Source: JAOUEA01 sp963762075 | Lineage (GTDB): Bacteria > Actinomycetota > UBA4738 > HRBIN12 | Length of the DNA: 64,000 bases | NCBI GenBank assembly: GCA_963762075.1 | Contig: CAVXJC010000007.1 | Span: forward strand, 62,001 to 126,000 | Reading direction: 5' to 3' | Shown: piece after piece, positions 32,298-40,195 of the stretch | Numbering within the stretch: position 1 is the stretch's first letter | Layout of the letters: each line of letters begins with the position of its first letter | Notes under the pieces: model-generated | Told to the model about the DNA's origin: nothing | Databases searched by the model: none | The model's input: only the letters and a program-made list of their open reading frames with translations | Translations under genes and position numbers: made by a program

Positions 32298-33601
32298 GAC
32301 CGCAGCACCTCTCCCATCGCCGCGACGAAGGCGTCGATCTCTCCTCGCGAACGGCGTTCGGTCACGGCGACGACGAGCACGTCGTCACCGGCCTGGGGCA
32401 TGGCGACCCCCGCGAGGAAGCCTCGCTCGATCAACTCGCCGATCACGTGGGTCGCCGGCCGGGGCAGTCGCAGGGCGACTTCCTTGAACATGGCGCGATC
32501 GGGGAAGACGCGAGATACCCCCTCGAGAGCCGTGAGGCATCCCGCCGCGTAAGCGGTCTTGGCGACGCACTGCCGCCCGAGCTCGGCGAGGCCATCGGGG
32601 CCGAGCCACGCGAGGTACACGGCCGCAGCCACCGCCATCAGCGTCTGGTTCGTGCAGATGTTGGAGTTGGCCTTGTCGCGGCGGATGTGCTGCTCACGGG
32701 CCTGGAGCGTCAGCACGTACCCCGGTCGACCCGCGACATCGACGGTCTCGCCGACGATGCGGCCTGGCAGCTTCCTCACGTCCGCCATGCGCCCCGCGAT
32801 GATGCCGAGGTAGGGCCCCCCGTAGTTCAGGTGGTTCCCGAGCCCCTGTCCCTCGCCCACGGCGATGTCGGCTCCGAGCTCGCCGGGAGAGGCGAGCACA
32901 CCGAGCGACAGCGGGTCGAAGATCTGTATCGCCGCAGCGCCGCCGGCGTGTGCGGCATCGAACAGCTCGCGCGCCGGTCCGAGCACCCCGTAGGCATCGG
33001 GGTGTTGCACGACGACGGCGGCCACATCATCGGTCACACGTGGCTCGGCCTCGAACGACTCCGGCTCGTACCCAGCTCCTCGCCCGGCCGTGCGGAGCGC
33101 CTCGACGGCGCGCGGATCGACGCCCGATGCCACCAGCACCCGAGATCGATCCGGGCGGATGGTCATGTGCACCGCCTCGACGAGCGCGCTCACACCGTCA
33201 TACAGGGAGGCGTTCGATACCTCGAGCCCGGTCAGCTCGCAGATCATCGACTGGTACTCGAACAGGATCTGGAGCACTCCCTGCGAGAGCTCCGGCTGAT
33301 ACGGCGTGTACGACGTGTAGAGTTCGCTGCGGCTCGCCAAGGCCCAGACCACCGCAGGCACGTAGTGGTCATATGCACCGCCTCCCGCGAAGCAGACGAG
33401 ATCATCGGCGCTGCGGTTGCGGCTCGCGAGCGCCGCCATGTCTGCTGCGAGCTCCATCTCGCTCACACCGTCGGCGATCGCGAGCGGGCGATCGAGACGC
33501 ACCGAGGGCGGAACCTGCGCGAAGAGCTCGTCGATCGAGGAACGCCCGACCGTCGCGAGCATCTCTCGAACCTCGTCGCCGGTGTGCGGGCTGAACCTCA
33601 C
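32294..33601 (-). CDS. gcvPA: Glycine dehydrogenase (decarboxylating) subunit 1, GcvPA
   Basis: Partner subunit of GcvPB; together they decarboxylate glycine and pass the aminomethyl group to lipoyl-GcvH. The protein has 435 residues with family blocks FAGGGAYDHYVPAVV (about 70-84), SYTPYQPELSQG (about 96-107) and EGQGLGNHLNYGGPYLG (about 251-267). ATG start 6 nt after the PD-(D/E)XK-like gene, so it belongs to the MerR-led operon. gcvH lies separately at 39 kb, and gcvT is not in the window. Confidence 0.94.
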   Translation of the reverse strand: MRFSPHTGDEVREMLATVGRSSIDELFAQVPPSVRLDRPLAIADGVSEMELAADMAALASRNRSADDLVCFAGGGAYDHYVPAVVWALASRSELYTSYTPYQPELSQGVLQILFEYQSMICELTGLEVSNASLYDGVSALVEAVHMTIRPDRSRVLVASGVDPRAVEALRTAGRGAGYEPESFEAEPRVTDDVAAVVVQHPDAYGVLGPARELFDAAHAGGAAAIQIFDPLSLGVLASPGELGADIAVGEGQGLGNHLNYGGPYLGIIAGRMADVRKLPGRIVGETVDVAGRPGYVLTLQAREQHIRRDKANSNICTNQTLMAVAAAVYLAWLGPDGLAELGRQCVAKTAYAAGCLTALEGVSRVFPDRAMFKEVALRLPRPATHVIGELIERGFLAGVAMPQAGDDVLVVAVTERRSRGEIDAFVAAMGEVLRS

Positions 33602-33607
33602 GTCGGG

Positions 33608-34039
33608 TCAGTCTACGGAGCCGCTCGCCCCACGACCCAGCACTCCCCCGGCATCGACGGGCGGTACCGTGCGGACGTCTTCGAGGCCGTACTTCGTGAC
33701 GAGTGAGAGGTAGTCGCGCTGGTAGAAGATCTTGCACGAGATCTCGGGGTACCGCTCCCGCAGTCGACGCACCTTGCCGTTCTTCTTGGTCACGAGCTTC
33801 TGGTTCAGCGTCGTGATCTCGATGTAGAGGTCGAATTCGGGAAGGTAGAAGTCGGGTGTGAATCGCTGCAGCACGCGGCCTTCTTTGTCGAAGTCGATAT
33901 CGAACGAGGTCGGCTCGTACTGCCAGTCGATGTCGTAGAACTCGAGGAGTTTCGCGAACTGGCGCTCGGAGGCGTGCGCGAAGCGGATCGTGTCGCTCTT
34001 GAGAGAGGGAACGTCGAGGTTCGCCGGGCGCGCGCTCAC
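33608..34039 (-). CDS. PD-(D/E)XK-nuclease-like protein
   Basis: A 143-residue protein. FTPDFYLPEFDLYIEITT, followed by LVTKKNGKVRRL, fits the D...ExK spacing of PD-(D/E)XK nucleases: Asp in PDFYLP, Glu in YIEIT and the lysines of TKKNGK. The N-terminus (HASERQFAKLLEFYDIDWQYEP) resembles the helix that precedes this core in DUF559/VSR-like proteins. Target unknown. The GTG start overlaps the MerR stop by 4 nt and the gene ends just before gcvPA, an unexpected partner for a glycine-cleavage operon. Confidence 0.75.
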   Translation of the reverse strand: MSARPANLDVPSLKSDTIRFAHASERQFAKLLEFYDIDWQYEPTSFDIDFDKEGRVLQRFTPDFYLPEFDLYIEITTLNQKLVTKKNGKVRRLRERYPEISCKIFYQRDYLSLVTKYGLEDVRTVPPVDAGGVLGRGASGSVD

Positions 34040-34494
34040 GACCCTCCGGCCGCGGCACGCCGGGCCCGCGGTTTCGTCGCCGATGCGACGCTGTCTTCGA
34101 GGTCGCTGTAGACGGCGTCGAGGGAGATCGCGAACACGCCCTGGCCGTTGCGCAGCAGGTCGACGACCGCTTCGGGCGAATGGGCCTCGTAGACGCCCGT
34201 TCCGTCGGACATGAGCGTCACGCCGTGCGCGGGGCGATCCATCGCCCGCAGGTATTCGACCGCCTTGCGCACGCGCTGAAGGGAGATGCCTGTGTCGAGG
34301 AGCTTCTTGATGACCTTCAGGGTCGCGAGATCCTGGAAGGAATACAGCCGCTGAGTGCCGGACCCGTGAGCGTCGTTGACCGATGGTGTCACGAGTCCTG
34401 TGCGTGTCCAGTAGTCGAGCTGACGGTACGAGATGTCCGCGATGCGCTTTGCCTCGGGCGCACGGAACCCTTGCTCATGCATGACGACTCCCAT
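34036..34494 (-). CDS. MerR-family regulator leading the gcvP operon
   Basis: A 152-residue regulator. The N-terminal winged helix has ISYRQLDYWTRTGLVTP (about 21-37) and RLYSFQDLATLKVIKKLLDT (about 49-68), typical of the MerR branch that includes mycobacterial Rv1830. The C-terminal region (about 85-152) is short and lacks metal-binding cysteines, so it probably senses something other than a metal, or relies on dimer partners. First gene of the operon, with a good promoter at 34540-34568. Met5, behind GGGAG, is an alternative start. Confidence 0.88.
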   Translation of the reverse strand: MGVVMHEQGFRAPEAKRIADISYRQLDYWTRTGLVTPSVNDAHGSGTQRLYSFQDLATLKVIKKLLDTGISLQRVRKAVEYLRAMDRPAHGVTLMSDGTGVYEAHSPEAVVDLLRNGQGVFAISLDAVYSDLEDSVASATKPRARRAAAGGS

Positions 34495-34539
34495 GGTCGG
34501 TCCACGAGGCGACTCAGAATCACGCCGATGTGTTTCAGC

Positions 34540-34568
34540 AGCGTAGGGCCCATGTCGGCGCCTGTCAA
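34540..34568 (-). promoter_or_regulatory. Sigma-70-type promoter of the MerR-gcvP operon
   Basis: On the minus strand TTGACA (34568-34563), a 17-nt spacer and TACGCT (34545-34540). It is the best consensus promoter seen in the window. The leader would be about 40 nt. Confidence 0.65.
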
Positions 34569-34634
34569 CGCCTCACGATGCCCAGATCGCGATGCCGTGG
34601 CTCAAGTTCACCAGCGGGATGCCCGATGTCTCCA

Positions 34635-34687
34635 TAGTCACCGATCGAGCTGCGTCGTAGTCACGACTCGCACCTCGACGTAGTCAC
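34635..34687 (+). repeat. Three TAGTCAC boxes at exact 23-bp spacing
   Basis: TAGTCAC occurs at 34635, 34658 and 34681. The second and third copies share the longer form CGTAGTCACGA. The array ends 37 nt before the CAP-protein start, so it is well placed to bind an activator or repressor on one face of the helix every two turns or so. Confidence 0.6.
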
Positions 34688-34723
34688 GAAGGACCACCAG
34701 CCTCAGGAGAGAGGAGGGGTACC

Positions 34724-35167
34724 ATGACAACGACCCCCCGTCGGCTCGCAGCGGCCGCCGTGCTCGCCGTCTCGCTCGCCCTGGTGCCGGCCGCTGCACA
34801 AGCGCGCACCCCGAACTACTCCTGGCAGATGTTCCGGGAGACCAACGAGACCCGCGCCCACCACTCGGCCGGTCGCCTCGATCGAGCGCATCGCCTCGAG
34901 TGGATCGCCACGAAACACGCGCGTTCCATGGCACGCCGAGGTGAGCTCTTCCACTCTTCGGGGCCGAGCCGCTACGGGATTCGATGCCGCACGTGGGGCG
35001 AGAACGTCGGCTACACCAGCGGCGACGTCGAGGACCTGCAACGTGCGTTCATGGCGAGCCCGACGCACCGCAGCCACGTGCTCGACCGGAGCTTCGATCG
35101 GGTCGCCGTCGGCTCGGCCACGGATGATCGTGGGCGGCTGTACGTCACGCTGTTCTTCTGCACCTGA
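34724..35167 (+). CDS. Secreted CAP/SCP-domain protein
   Basis: A 147-residue exported protein. The Sec signal peptide (about 1-27) has the hydrophobic core AAAVLAVSLALVPAAAQA. The CAP domain has the paired histidines and glutamate of the family: WIATKHARSMARRG (about 60-73), FHSS, GENVGY (about 94-99) and SPTHRSHVL (about 112-120). Cysteines C89 and C146 may pair. ATG start with GAGGAGGGG. The function of bacterial CAP proteins is mostly unknown. It is divergent from the MerR operon and followed by a hairpin. Confidence 0.88.
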   Translation: MTTTPRRLAAAAVLAVSLALVPAAAQARTPNYSWQMFRETNETRAHHSAGRLDRAHRLEWIATKHARSMARRGELFHSSGPSRYGIRCRTWGENVGYTSGDVEDLQRAFMASPTHRSHVLDRSFDRVAVGSATDDRGRLYVTLFFCT

Positions 35168-35188
35168 GCCCGTCGGCCCTCGGGCTCA
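35165..35188 (+). terminator. Hairpin at the CAP gene stop
   Basis: TGAGCCCG (35165-35172) and CGGGCTCA (35181-35188) pair perfectly around an 8-nt loop that begins at the stop codon. It lies between convergent genes and could serve both. Confidence 0.5.
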
Positions 35189-35199
35189 CCGATCGAGGC

Positions 35200-35673
35200 T
35201 CAGCCCGCGAAGTCTTCGGGGGTGACGGTGTCGAGGAACTCGCGGAATTTCTCGACCTCGTCGTCCTCTTCCTCGGGGATCAGGATCGAGGCTTCCTCGA
35301 GCACCTCTTCGTGCACGAAGATCGGCACCGACATGCGCACGGCGAGCGCGATCGCATCGGACGGACGGGATGAGATCTCGTAGTCCTCGCCCTGGCGGTT
35401 CATGGCGATCGTGGCGAAGAACGTCGACTCCCGCAGCTCCGTCACCTCGATGCGCCGCACGTCGACGGCGAGGTCTTCGAGGATCGTTCGGAGCAGGTCG
35501 TGCGTCATGGGACGAGGCGTGACCACCCCTTGCAGCGAGAGCGCGATGGCCGCCGCTTCGGCCGCGCCGATCCAGATGGGAAGGTATCGCTCGCCTTCTC
35601 GTTCCCGCAACAACACGATGGGCTGATTGGTGGGCAGTTCGACACGCACACCGGTGAGTTCCATCTCGATCAT
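35200..35673 (-). CDS. Bifunctional nuclease-family protein (DUF151)
   Basis: A 157-residue protein of the BFN/DUF151 family, homologous to M. tuberculosis Rv1829. The first strand reads MELTGVRVELPTNQPIVLL, then YLPIWIGAAEAAAIALSL (about 30-47) and the conserved RPSDAIALAVRM (about 102-113). The acidic C-terminal tail EEEDDEVEKFREFL is typical. Plant and bacterial homologues have been described as nucleases, but the biochemical role in actinobacteria is unclear. ATG at 35673; upstream sequence in frame is not conserved. Confidence 0.88.
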   Translation of the reverse strand: MIEMELTGVRVELPTNQPIVLLREREGERYLPIWIGAAEAAAIALSLQGVVTPRPMTHDLLRTILEDLAVDVRRIEVTELRESTFFATIAMNRQGEDYEISSRPSDAIALAVRMSVPIFVHEEVLEEASILIPEEEDDEVEKFREFLDTVTPEDFAG

Positions 35674-35740
35674 GTCGGTGCGAGCGTAACCGCGGGTCCA
35701 CGCTCGGGCAACCGGCACGCCGCTCGCTGCGCCGCCGGGC

Positions 35741-36316
35741 TCAGGCCGTGGCGAACCGAGGCGCGAGCAGGTGCGGATCGGCGGCGAGGGCATCGAGGTC
35801 GTGCACCTGCACGATGTCGGGGAGGTTGCGGTAGCGCTCCTGGAAGTCGAGCCCATAGCCGACCACGAAACGATCGGGGCAGTCGAAGCCCACGTAGCGC
35901 GGCGCCAACGGCACGATCCGGCGGACCGCCTTGTCGAGCAGTGTGCACACCTCCAGCGATGACGGGCCGCGGGCGCGAAGGACGCCGAGCAGGTACCGAA
36001 GGGTGAGCGCGGTGTCGACGATGTCCTCGACCAGGAGCACGTCGCGGCCGGCGAGGTCGATGTCGACGTCCAGGAGGATGCGCACGCGTCCGAGAGATTC
36101 CTTCGCGTCGCCGTAGCGACTGATCGCCATGAAATGTGGCTCGACGATCAGAGGCGTCGAGCGCATGAGATCGGCGAGGAACACCGCTCCGCCCTTGAGG
36201 ACCGTGACGAGCACGGGTTCCCTCCCCGCATAGTCCTCGGCGATGGAGCGGCCGAGCTCCTGCACGCGGCGGCGGATGTCTTCGCGTCCGAACAGGACGC
36301 TCGCGACCTCCGTCAT
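35741..36316 (-). CDS. hpt: Hypoxanthine phosphoribosyltransferase
   Basis: Purine-salvage enzyme that makes IMP/GMP from hypoxanthine/guanine and PRPP. It has 191 residues. VTVLKGGAVFLADL (about 38-51) forms the pyrophosphate loop, VLLVEDIVDTALTLRYL (about 93-109) is the PRPP motif with its Glu-Asp pair, and DRFVVGYGLDFQERYRNLP (about 148-166) is the base-binding end. A TAGGCT box lies 9 nt before the ATG. It follows the D,D-carboxypeptidase gene by 33 nt. Confidence 0.93.
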   Translation of the reverse strand: MTEVASVLFGREDIRRRVQELGRSIAEDYAGREPVLVTVLKGGAVFLADLMRSTPLIVEPHFMAISRYGDAKESLGRVRILLDVDIDLAGRDVLLVEDIVDTALTLRYLLGVLRARGPSSLEVCTLLDKAVRRIVPLAPRYVGFDCPDRFVVGYGLDFQERYRNLPDIVQVHDLDALAADPHLLAPRFATA

Positions 36317-36325
36317 GACGCGCGG

Positions 36326-36331
36326 AGCCTA
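36326..36331 (-). promoter_or_regulatory. Possible -10 box of hpt
   Basis: On the minus strand TAGGCT ends 9 nt before the hpt ATG, slightly further than the other leaderless-type boxes. Confidence 0.3.
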
Positions 36332-36349
36332 GCAGGCGCCGCAGATCGA

Positions 36350-37645
36350 TCAGCCCACGACGCCTCCGAGGGCCTGTCCGATCGCGCGGCTGAGCGCACC
36401 GCCAGCGCGCTGCCACCACGGATCGTCGCCGGCGGGCGGCGGGGGTGGCACCTGTGCCACGACCAGTGGGCTCGCACCCAGCGACAAGCCGGGAACCATC
36501 ACCCTGAGTGTGCCGACCCGCTCTCCCATGGCGGGGGGGAACAGCGCACCGGCACGCACGAAGACCTCGTGGCGCACCGCGTCGAGGTGCGGCGTCGGCA
36601 CGAGCGAGTCGATCGCTCGACGGGCCTCGACCGCCACGGTCCCGCCGCGGATGGCGACCGTGCCGATCCCCTGGCCGGCTCGCACGAGCGTGCGTTCCTG
36701 GAAGCCCTCGAAACCATGATCGAGCAAGGCGGCGGCCTCGGAGAACGGCTCGCCCCTGCTCCCGAGCACGACGGCGATCAAGCGACGGCCATCGCGCTCT
36801 GCCGTCGCGATCAAGCAGTAGCCGGCGACAGCCGTGAAGCCTGTCTTCACCCCGGTGGCTCCCGCGTAGAGCCAGAGCAGAGCGTTCCTGTTCTGGACCC
36901 GGCGCGGCCGTCCCTCGGGAGCGGAGATCTCTCGGAACCTCGACGCGACGATGCGGGCGAACCCGGGCACGGCGTAGGCAGTTCTCGCGAGAACGAGCAG
37001 ATCGCGGGGGCTCGAACGTCCACGATCGTCGAGGCCGTTCGGCGAGAAGAACTCGGTGCGCCGCAGGCCGAGTGTGCGAGCACGCTCATTCATCAGATCG
37101 ACGAACCGCTGTTGGGTGCCGGCGATGTCGACCGCGAGCGCCACCGCCGCGTCGTTGGCCGACTGCAGCATGAGGGCGTCGAGCAACTCTCTGACGGTCC
37201 GCCGTTCTCCGGCACGCAGCCCGAGGGTCGATGACGAACCGTAGTCGTCGTCGTCGAAGACCGCCTCGGCGGTGACCTCGACCACGTCGTGCAGATCTCT
37301 GCGCTCCAAGACGATCAGCGCGGTCATCACCTTGGTGAGGCTCGCGATGGGTCGCCGGATCTCGGGCGCCTTCGCGAACATGACGTGTCCGTCGTCGAGA
37401 TCGGCCAGGATCGCCGCGGGAGCATCGAGCCGCGGAGCCGTGACGGCGTCGGATGGAGTCTCGAGCGCTTGCGGGAACGGTGATGGCGAGCCTCGAGGAG
37501 GGACAGGCGTCGGCGGCGGTCCGGAGCGCTCCGCCGATGAGACGCCCAGCAACCCGACCTGCAGGGCCAGGCAGGCGGCGACCGAAGCAGCGAGGAGCAC
37601 GAACCTCCGGCTGCCGGTCGCCCGCGGGATCCGGCGCACGCTCAC
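36350..37645 (-). CDS. D-alanyl-D-alanine carboxypeptidase (DacA/PBP5 type)
   Basis: Peptidoglycan D,D-carboxypeptidase of family S11. It has 431 residues. The signal peptide (about 12-38) is followed by a Pro-rich linker, then SLTK (about 103; Ser nucleophile and Lys), SAN (about 161) and KTG (about 269), the three penicillin-binding motifs. The C-terminal beta-domain (about 335-400) ends in a Pro-rich segment and a Gly/Ala tail (SRAIGQALGGVVG) that may be amphipathic. The GTG start overlaps the FtsR-like stop by 4 nt, placing a cell-wall enzyme under the same transcript as a division regulator. Confidence 0.93.
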   Translation of the reverse strand: MSVRRIPRATGSRRFVLLAASVAACLALQVGLLGVSSAERSGPPPTPVPPRGSPSPFPQALETPSDAVTAPRLDAPAAILADLDDGHVMFAKAPEIRRPIASLTKVMTALIVLERRDLHDVVEVTAEAVFDDDDYGSSSTLGLRAGERRTVRELLDALMLQSANDAAVALAVDIAGTQQRFVDLMNERARTLGLRRTEFFSPNGLDDRGRSSPRDLLVLARTAYAVPGFARIVASRFREISAPEGRPRRVQNRNALLWLYAGATGVKTGFTAVAGYCLIATAERDGRRLIAVVLGSRGEPFSEAAALLDHGFEGFQERTLVRAGQGIGTVAIRGGTVAVEARRAIDSLVPTPHLDAVRHEVFVRAGALFPPAMGERVGTLRVMVPGLSLGASPLVVAQVPPPPPAGDDPWWQRAGGALSRAIGQALGGVVG

Positions 37646-38367
37646 GCCTCGCGCAGATCTTCGCCCAGGTTCGTGCGCAGCAGCGCCTGTTTGAGCTTTC
37701 GGCTGGTGATCGACAGGTCGGCGAGCATCTCGGCCGCCACGCGCCGCGCGTCGGGATTCTTCTGACGCAGCCGCGGCGCCACGAGATCCTCGAAGAACTT
37801 CGACTCGCGGTCGGCGAAATGCTTGTACATCGTGAGATGCCGGGGCTCGATGCCGTACCGGAAGAAGTCCTTCACGATCGACAGGACGATGTAGTCGTCG
37901 CCGTCGTAGTAGCGAGCGCCGTCGGGACCGTGGGAACAGACGATGCCGAACGATTCGAGCTCCTTGATGCGATCGCGCTCGACCCCCGTTGCGGCCGACA
38001 TCTCCTCGATCGACATCTGCAGACCTGTCGGGGCGTCGGCGAGCCCCTCGTCGACAGCCGCGTCATCGGCATCGTCGTCGGGATCCGGTGCATCGCCGTC
38101 CGTTCCCTCGTCATCTGCATCCTGCTTCAACAACCGCTCCTTGATCACCTTGAGCGGCAGGTACTCGTCTCGTTGGAGCCGCAGGATCGACCTGAGGCGA
38201 TCGACGTCGTCGACGTAGAACTTGCGATAGCCCGACGGCGTGCGCTCGGGCTCGATGAGCCCTTCGGCCTCGAGGAATCGGATCTTGGAGATCGTGATGT
38301 CGGGGAACTCGGTCTTCACGGCCACGAGAACCTCGCCGATCGATTGGTAGTTGCGGGTTCCCGCCAT
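37642..38367 (-). CDS. ftsR: MerR-family regulator, FtsR-like
   Basis: A 241-residue protein like mycobacterial Rv1828 and corynebacterial FtsR. The first winged helix (about 8-80) has ITISKIRFLEAEGLIEP and RKFYVDDVDRLRSILRLQRD. An acidic linker of about 30 residues (DADDEGTDGDAPDPDDDADD) follows, then a second domain (about 117-241; MSIEEMSAATGVERDRIKE). FtsR activates ftsZ in Corynebacterium, and a similar role is inferred. Located between the FHA gene and the carboxypeptidase, as in mycobacterial synteny. Confidence 0.88.
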   Translation of the reverse strand: MAGTRNYQSIGEVLVAVKTEFPDITISKIRFLEAEGLIEPERTPSGYRKFYVDDVDRLRSILRLQRDEYLPLKVIKERLLKQDADDEGTDGDAPDPDDDADDAAVDEGLADAPTGLQMSIEEMSAATGVERDRIKELESFGIVCSHGPDGARYYDGDDYIVLSIVKDFFRYGIEPRHLTMYKHFADRESKFFEDLVAPRLRQKNPDARRVAAEMLADLSITSRKLKQALLRTNLGEDLREA

Positions 38368-38374
38368 CGCGCCA

Positions 38375-38836
38375 TCACTCCCCTGCCGAGAAGAACACGA
38401 GCTTGAATCGGCCGACCTGCACCTCGTCGCCGGACGCGAGCTTCGTCTCCTCGACCTGCTCGCCGTTCACGTACGTGCCGTTCAGACTCCCGGCATCGCG
38501 GACGAACCACTCGCTTCCCGCCCGGCGTTCGAACACCGCGTGCGCGCGGGAGACGGTGACATCGTCGAGGAAGACGGCTGCGTCGGTCGCCCGGCCAACG
38601 GTGGTGAGGTCGTCTTGCATGAGGAACGTCGACCCTGCGTTGGGACCACGTTTCACGAGAACCAGAGCCTGACCTGGGTCGAGCTCGTCGTGAGGGAAGG
38701 GGAACTCGTCGTGACCTTCGTCGTCGGTCTCGAGCGGCGTCAACGAGACCGTGGGGTCGCCATGCAGTGAAGCGCCGCACTTCGCGCAGAACCGTGCGTC
38801 ATCACGATTGGGATGTCCACAACGGGTACAGAACAA
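38375..38836 (-). CDS. Zinc-ribbon plus FHA-domain protein (GarA-like)
   Basis: A 153-residue signalling protein. The N-terminal zinc ribbon CTRCG/CAKCG (about 3-22) is followed by a Thr/Ser stretch DPTVSLTPLETDDE (about 27-40) where a kinase site is expected, then an FHA domain (about 58-150) with VGRATDAAV, VSRAHAVFE and LNGTYVNGE. GarA (Rv1827) binds and regulates glutamate and 2-oxoglutarate enzymes according to its phosphorylation. The added zinc ribbon differs from GarA. TTG start with AGGGGAAG upstream. The 168-nt leader before it is unusually structured. Confidence 0.88.
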   Translation of the reverse strand: MFCTRCGHPNRDDARFCAKCGASLHGDPTVSLTPLETDDEGHDEFPFPHDELDPGQALVLVKRGPNAGSTFLMQDDLTTVGRATDAAVFLDDVTVSRAHAVFERRAGSEWFVRDAGSLNGTYVNGEQVEETKLASGDEVQVGRFKLVFFSAGE

Positions 38837-38867
38837 CGTCGGCTTCCCCTCTGGTTCGGTCTCCCGC

Positions 38868-38965
38868 CGAGGGTTCGGGTCGAAGGTTCCGCCACCCGCC
38901 GGGACGCTCGGATGACGTTACCGCAGGGTGAGAGAACCTTCAACCGTACCGAAGAGGAACCCTCG
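38868..38965. repeat. Nested inverted repeats between gcvH and the FHA gene
   Basis: Outer arms CGAGGGTTC (38868-38876) and GAACCCTCG (38957-38965); inner arms GAAGGTTC (38882-38889) and GAACCTTC (38934-38941). All four arms pair perfectly and share a GGTTC core. The element fills most of the intergenic space and has no T-run. It could be a terminator of gcvH, a leader RNA structure of the FHA gene, or tandem protein-binding sites. Confidence 0.5.
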
Positions 38966-39004
38966 ACCCCGCAAGCAGTGAGGTTCGACCATGGGTCGAT
39001 GGGG

Positions 39005-39403
39005 TCAAGTCTCGATGTCGCCCGCGCCCTCAGCGAACGCTCGATACGCAGCAGCGTCGAGCAGGCCTCCGATCGCCTCGGGGTCGTCGGCGGCGACGAC
39101 TACGAGCCAGCCGTCACCGTAGGGTTGTTCGTTGACGAGCTCGGGCCGTTCTTCGATGAGCGGGTTGCGCTCGAGGATCGTGCCGGCGAGCGGACTGTAC
39201 ACATCGGAGACGGATTTCGTCGATTCGACCTCGCCCAGCGGTTCGTGTGCCTCGACCCGCGCACCAACCTGCGGGAGGTCGACGTAGACCACATCGCCGA
39301 GCGCATCTTGCGCGAAGTCCGTGATGCCCACGCGCACACGATCTCCCTCGGCTCGAGCCCATTCATGCTCCTTGGTGTACCGAAGTTCCTCGGGAAACTC
39401 CAC
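39005..39403 (-). CDS. gcvH: Glycine cleavage system H protein
   Basis: Lipoyl carrier that receives the aminomethyl group from GcvPA/PB. It has 132 residues. YTKEHEWARAEGDRVRVGIT opens the domain, and the lipoylated lysine is in GEVESTKSVSDVYSP (about 63). The GTG at 39403 is chosen because AAGAGGAGG sits 8 nt upstream; the longer frame to 39499 is not conserved. It is separated from gcvPA/PB by about 5 kb but kept beside the FHA gene, as in mycobacteria (Rv1826/Rv1827). Confidence 0.95.
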   Translation of the reverse strand: MEFPEELRYTKEHEWARAEGDRVRVGITDFAQDALGDVVYVDLPQVGARVEAHEPLGEVESTKSVSDVYSPLAGTILERNPLIEERPELVNEQPYGDGWLVVVAADDPEAIGGLLDAAAYRAFAEGAGDIET

Positions 39404-39485
39404 TGAGCGCCTCCTCTTCATCGACCCCGGACAACGACCCCCACGAACCGTGGATCCTGCGGCTGCACGATAGTGCGAAAGGCGC

Positions 39486-40085
39486 TCACGCGGATGCATG
39501 TGCCTGCCCGCCGGCCACCGCTCGGCGCGCGTCGCGAGCGTACGCGCCCGCGGCGATGTAGTACGCCACGATGCCCACCGCGTAGGCGAGCCACCCGACC
39601 GCGAGAGCGGCCGCAGACGGCCACACTCCCAGCGAGCCCCACGAGATCGCCGGGATCGCGATCATCAGGGCAAATGTCGCCACCTTGCCGATGCGCCGAA
39701 CGTCGATGCGCACGCCGCGCCGCAAGAGGACGGCTCCCGCCACCAGGATCGATACGTCGCGCACCAGGATGACGACCGCCGCCCAACGAGGGAACACGCC
39801 GCGCACGACGAGCGCGATCAGCCCGGCGGCGATCGCCGCCCTATCGGCCAGCGGATCGAGGATCGCGCCGAGTTCCGTTACCTGACCGGTGCGACGCGCG
39901 ATCGTGCCGTCGACCCAGTCGGTGGCCACCACCAGGCCGAACACCGCGATGCCCACTGCCGTCGTGTCACGATCGACGATGAGCGCGCAGAAGACGGGGA
40001 TCGTGACGATCCGCAGGAGCGAAATCGCATTGGGAACGGTGAGCACACGCTTCGATGCCGGCGTCGGCTCACCTGGCGCATCCAT
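39486..40085 (-). CDS. CDP-alcohol phosphatidyltransferase (PgsA-like)
   Basis: Integral membrane phospholipid synthase of 199 residues with about six TM helices. The family motif D-x2-DG-x2-AR-x8-G-x3-D-x3-D is complete: DWVDGTIARR (about 56-65) and GAILDPLADR (about 73-82). VPNAISLLRIVTIPVF at the start is typical of PgsA-like phosphatidylglycerophosphate synthases. The exact alcohol (glycerol-3-phosphate or another) cannot be settled by eye. It is transcribed toward gcvH; the tRNA-Pro gene ends a few nt upstream of it. Confidence 0.9.
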   Translation of the reverse strand: MDAPGEPTPASKRVLTVPNAISLLRIVTIPVFCALIVDRDTTAVGIAVFGLVVATDWVDGTIARRTGQVTELGAILDPLADRAAIAAGLIALVVRGVFPRWAAVVILVRDVSILVAGAVLLRRGVRIDVRRIGKVATFALMIAIPAISWGSLGVWPSAAALAVGWLAYAVGIVAYYIAAGAYARDARRAVAGGQAHASA

Positions 40086-40088
40086 CGG

Positions 40089-40162
40089 TCGGGACGGCGG
40101 GACTTGAACCCGCGACCCCCGGTCCCCCAGACCGGTGCGCTACCAGACTGCGCCACGTCCCG
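40089..40162 (-). tRNA. tRNA-Pro (GGG anticodon)
   Basis: The minus strand folds into a full cloverleaf: acceptor CGGGACG/CGTCCCG, a D-arm with GCGCAGTCTGGTAGCGC, anticodon stem CCGGT/ACCGG around loop CTGGGGG (anticodon GGG), and a T-arm with GGGTTCAAGTCC. Discriminator base A at 40089. CCA is not encoded. It lies between der, which has a terminator hairpin, and the CDP-alcohol phosphatidyltransferase gene. Confidence 0.95.
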
Positions 40163-40195
40163 TGTATCCGCGAGTGTATCGGCTGCCACGCGGTC

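Noticed and set aside
34495..34634. Glycine riboswitch ahead of the MerR-gcvP operon
   Set aside because: The leader is only about 40 nt from the predicted start, and no paired glycine aptamer could be recognised.
39404..39499. Longer N-terminus for GcvH
   Set aside because: The extra residues overlap the phosphatidyltransferase gene and are not like GcvH; GTG at 39403 has AGGAGG at proper spacing.
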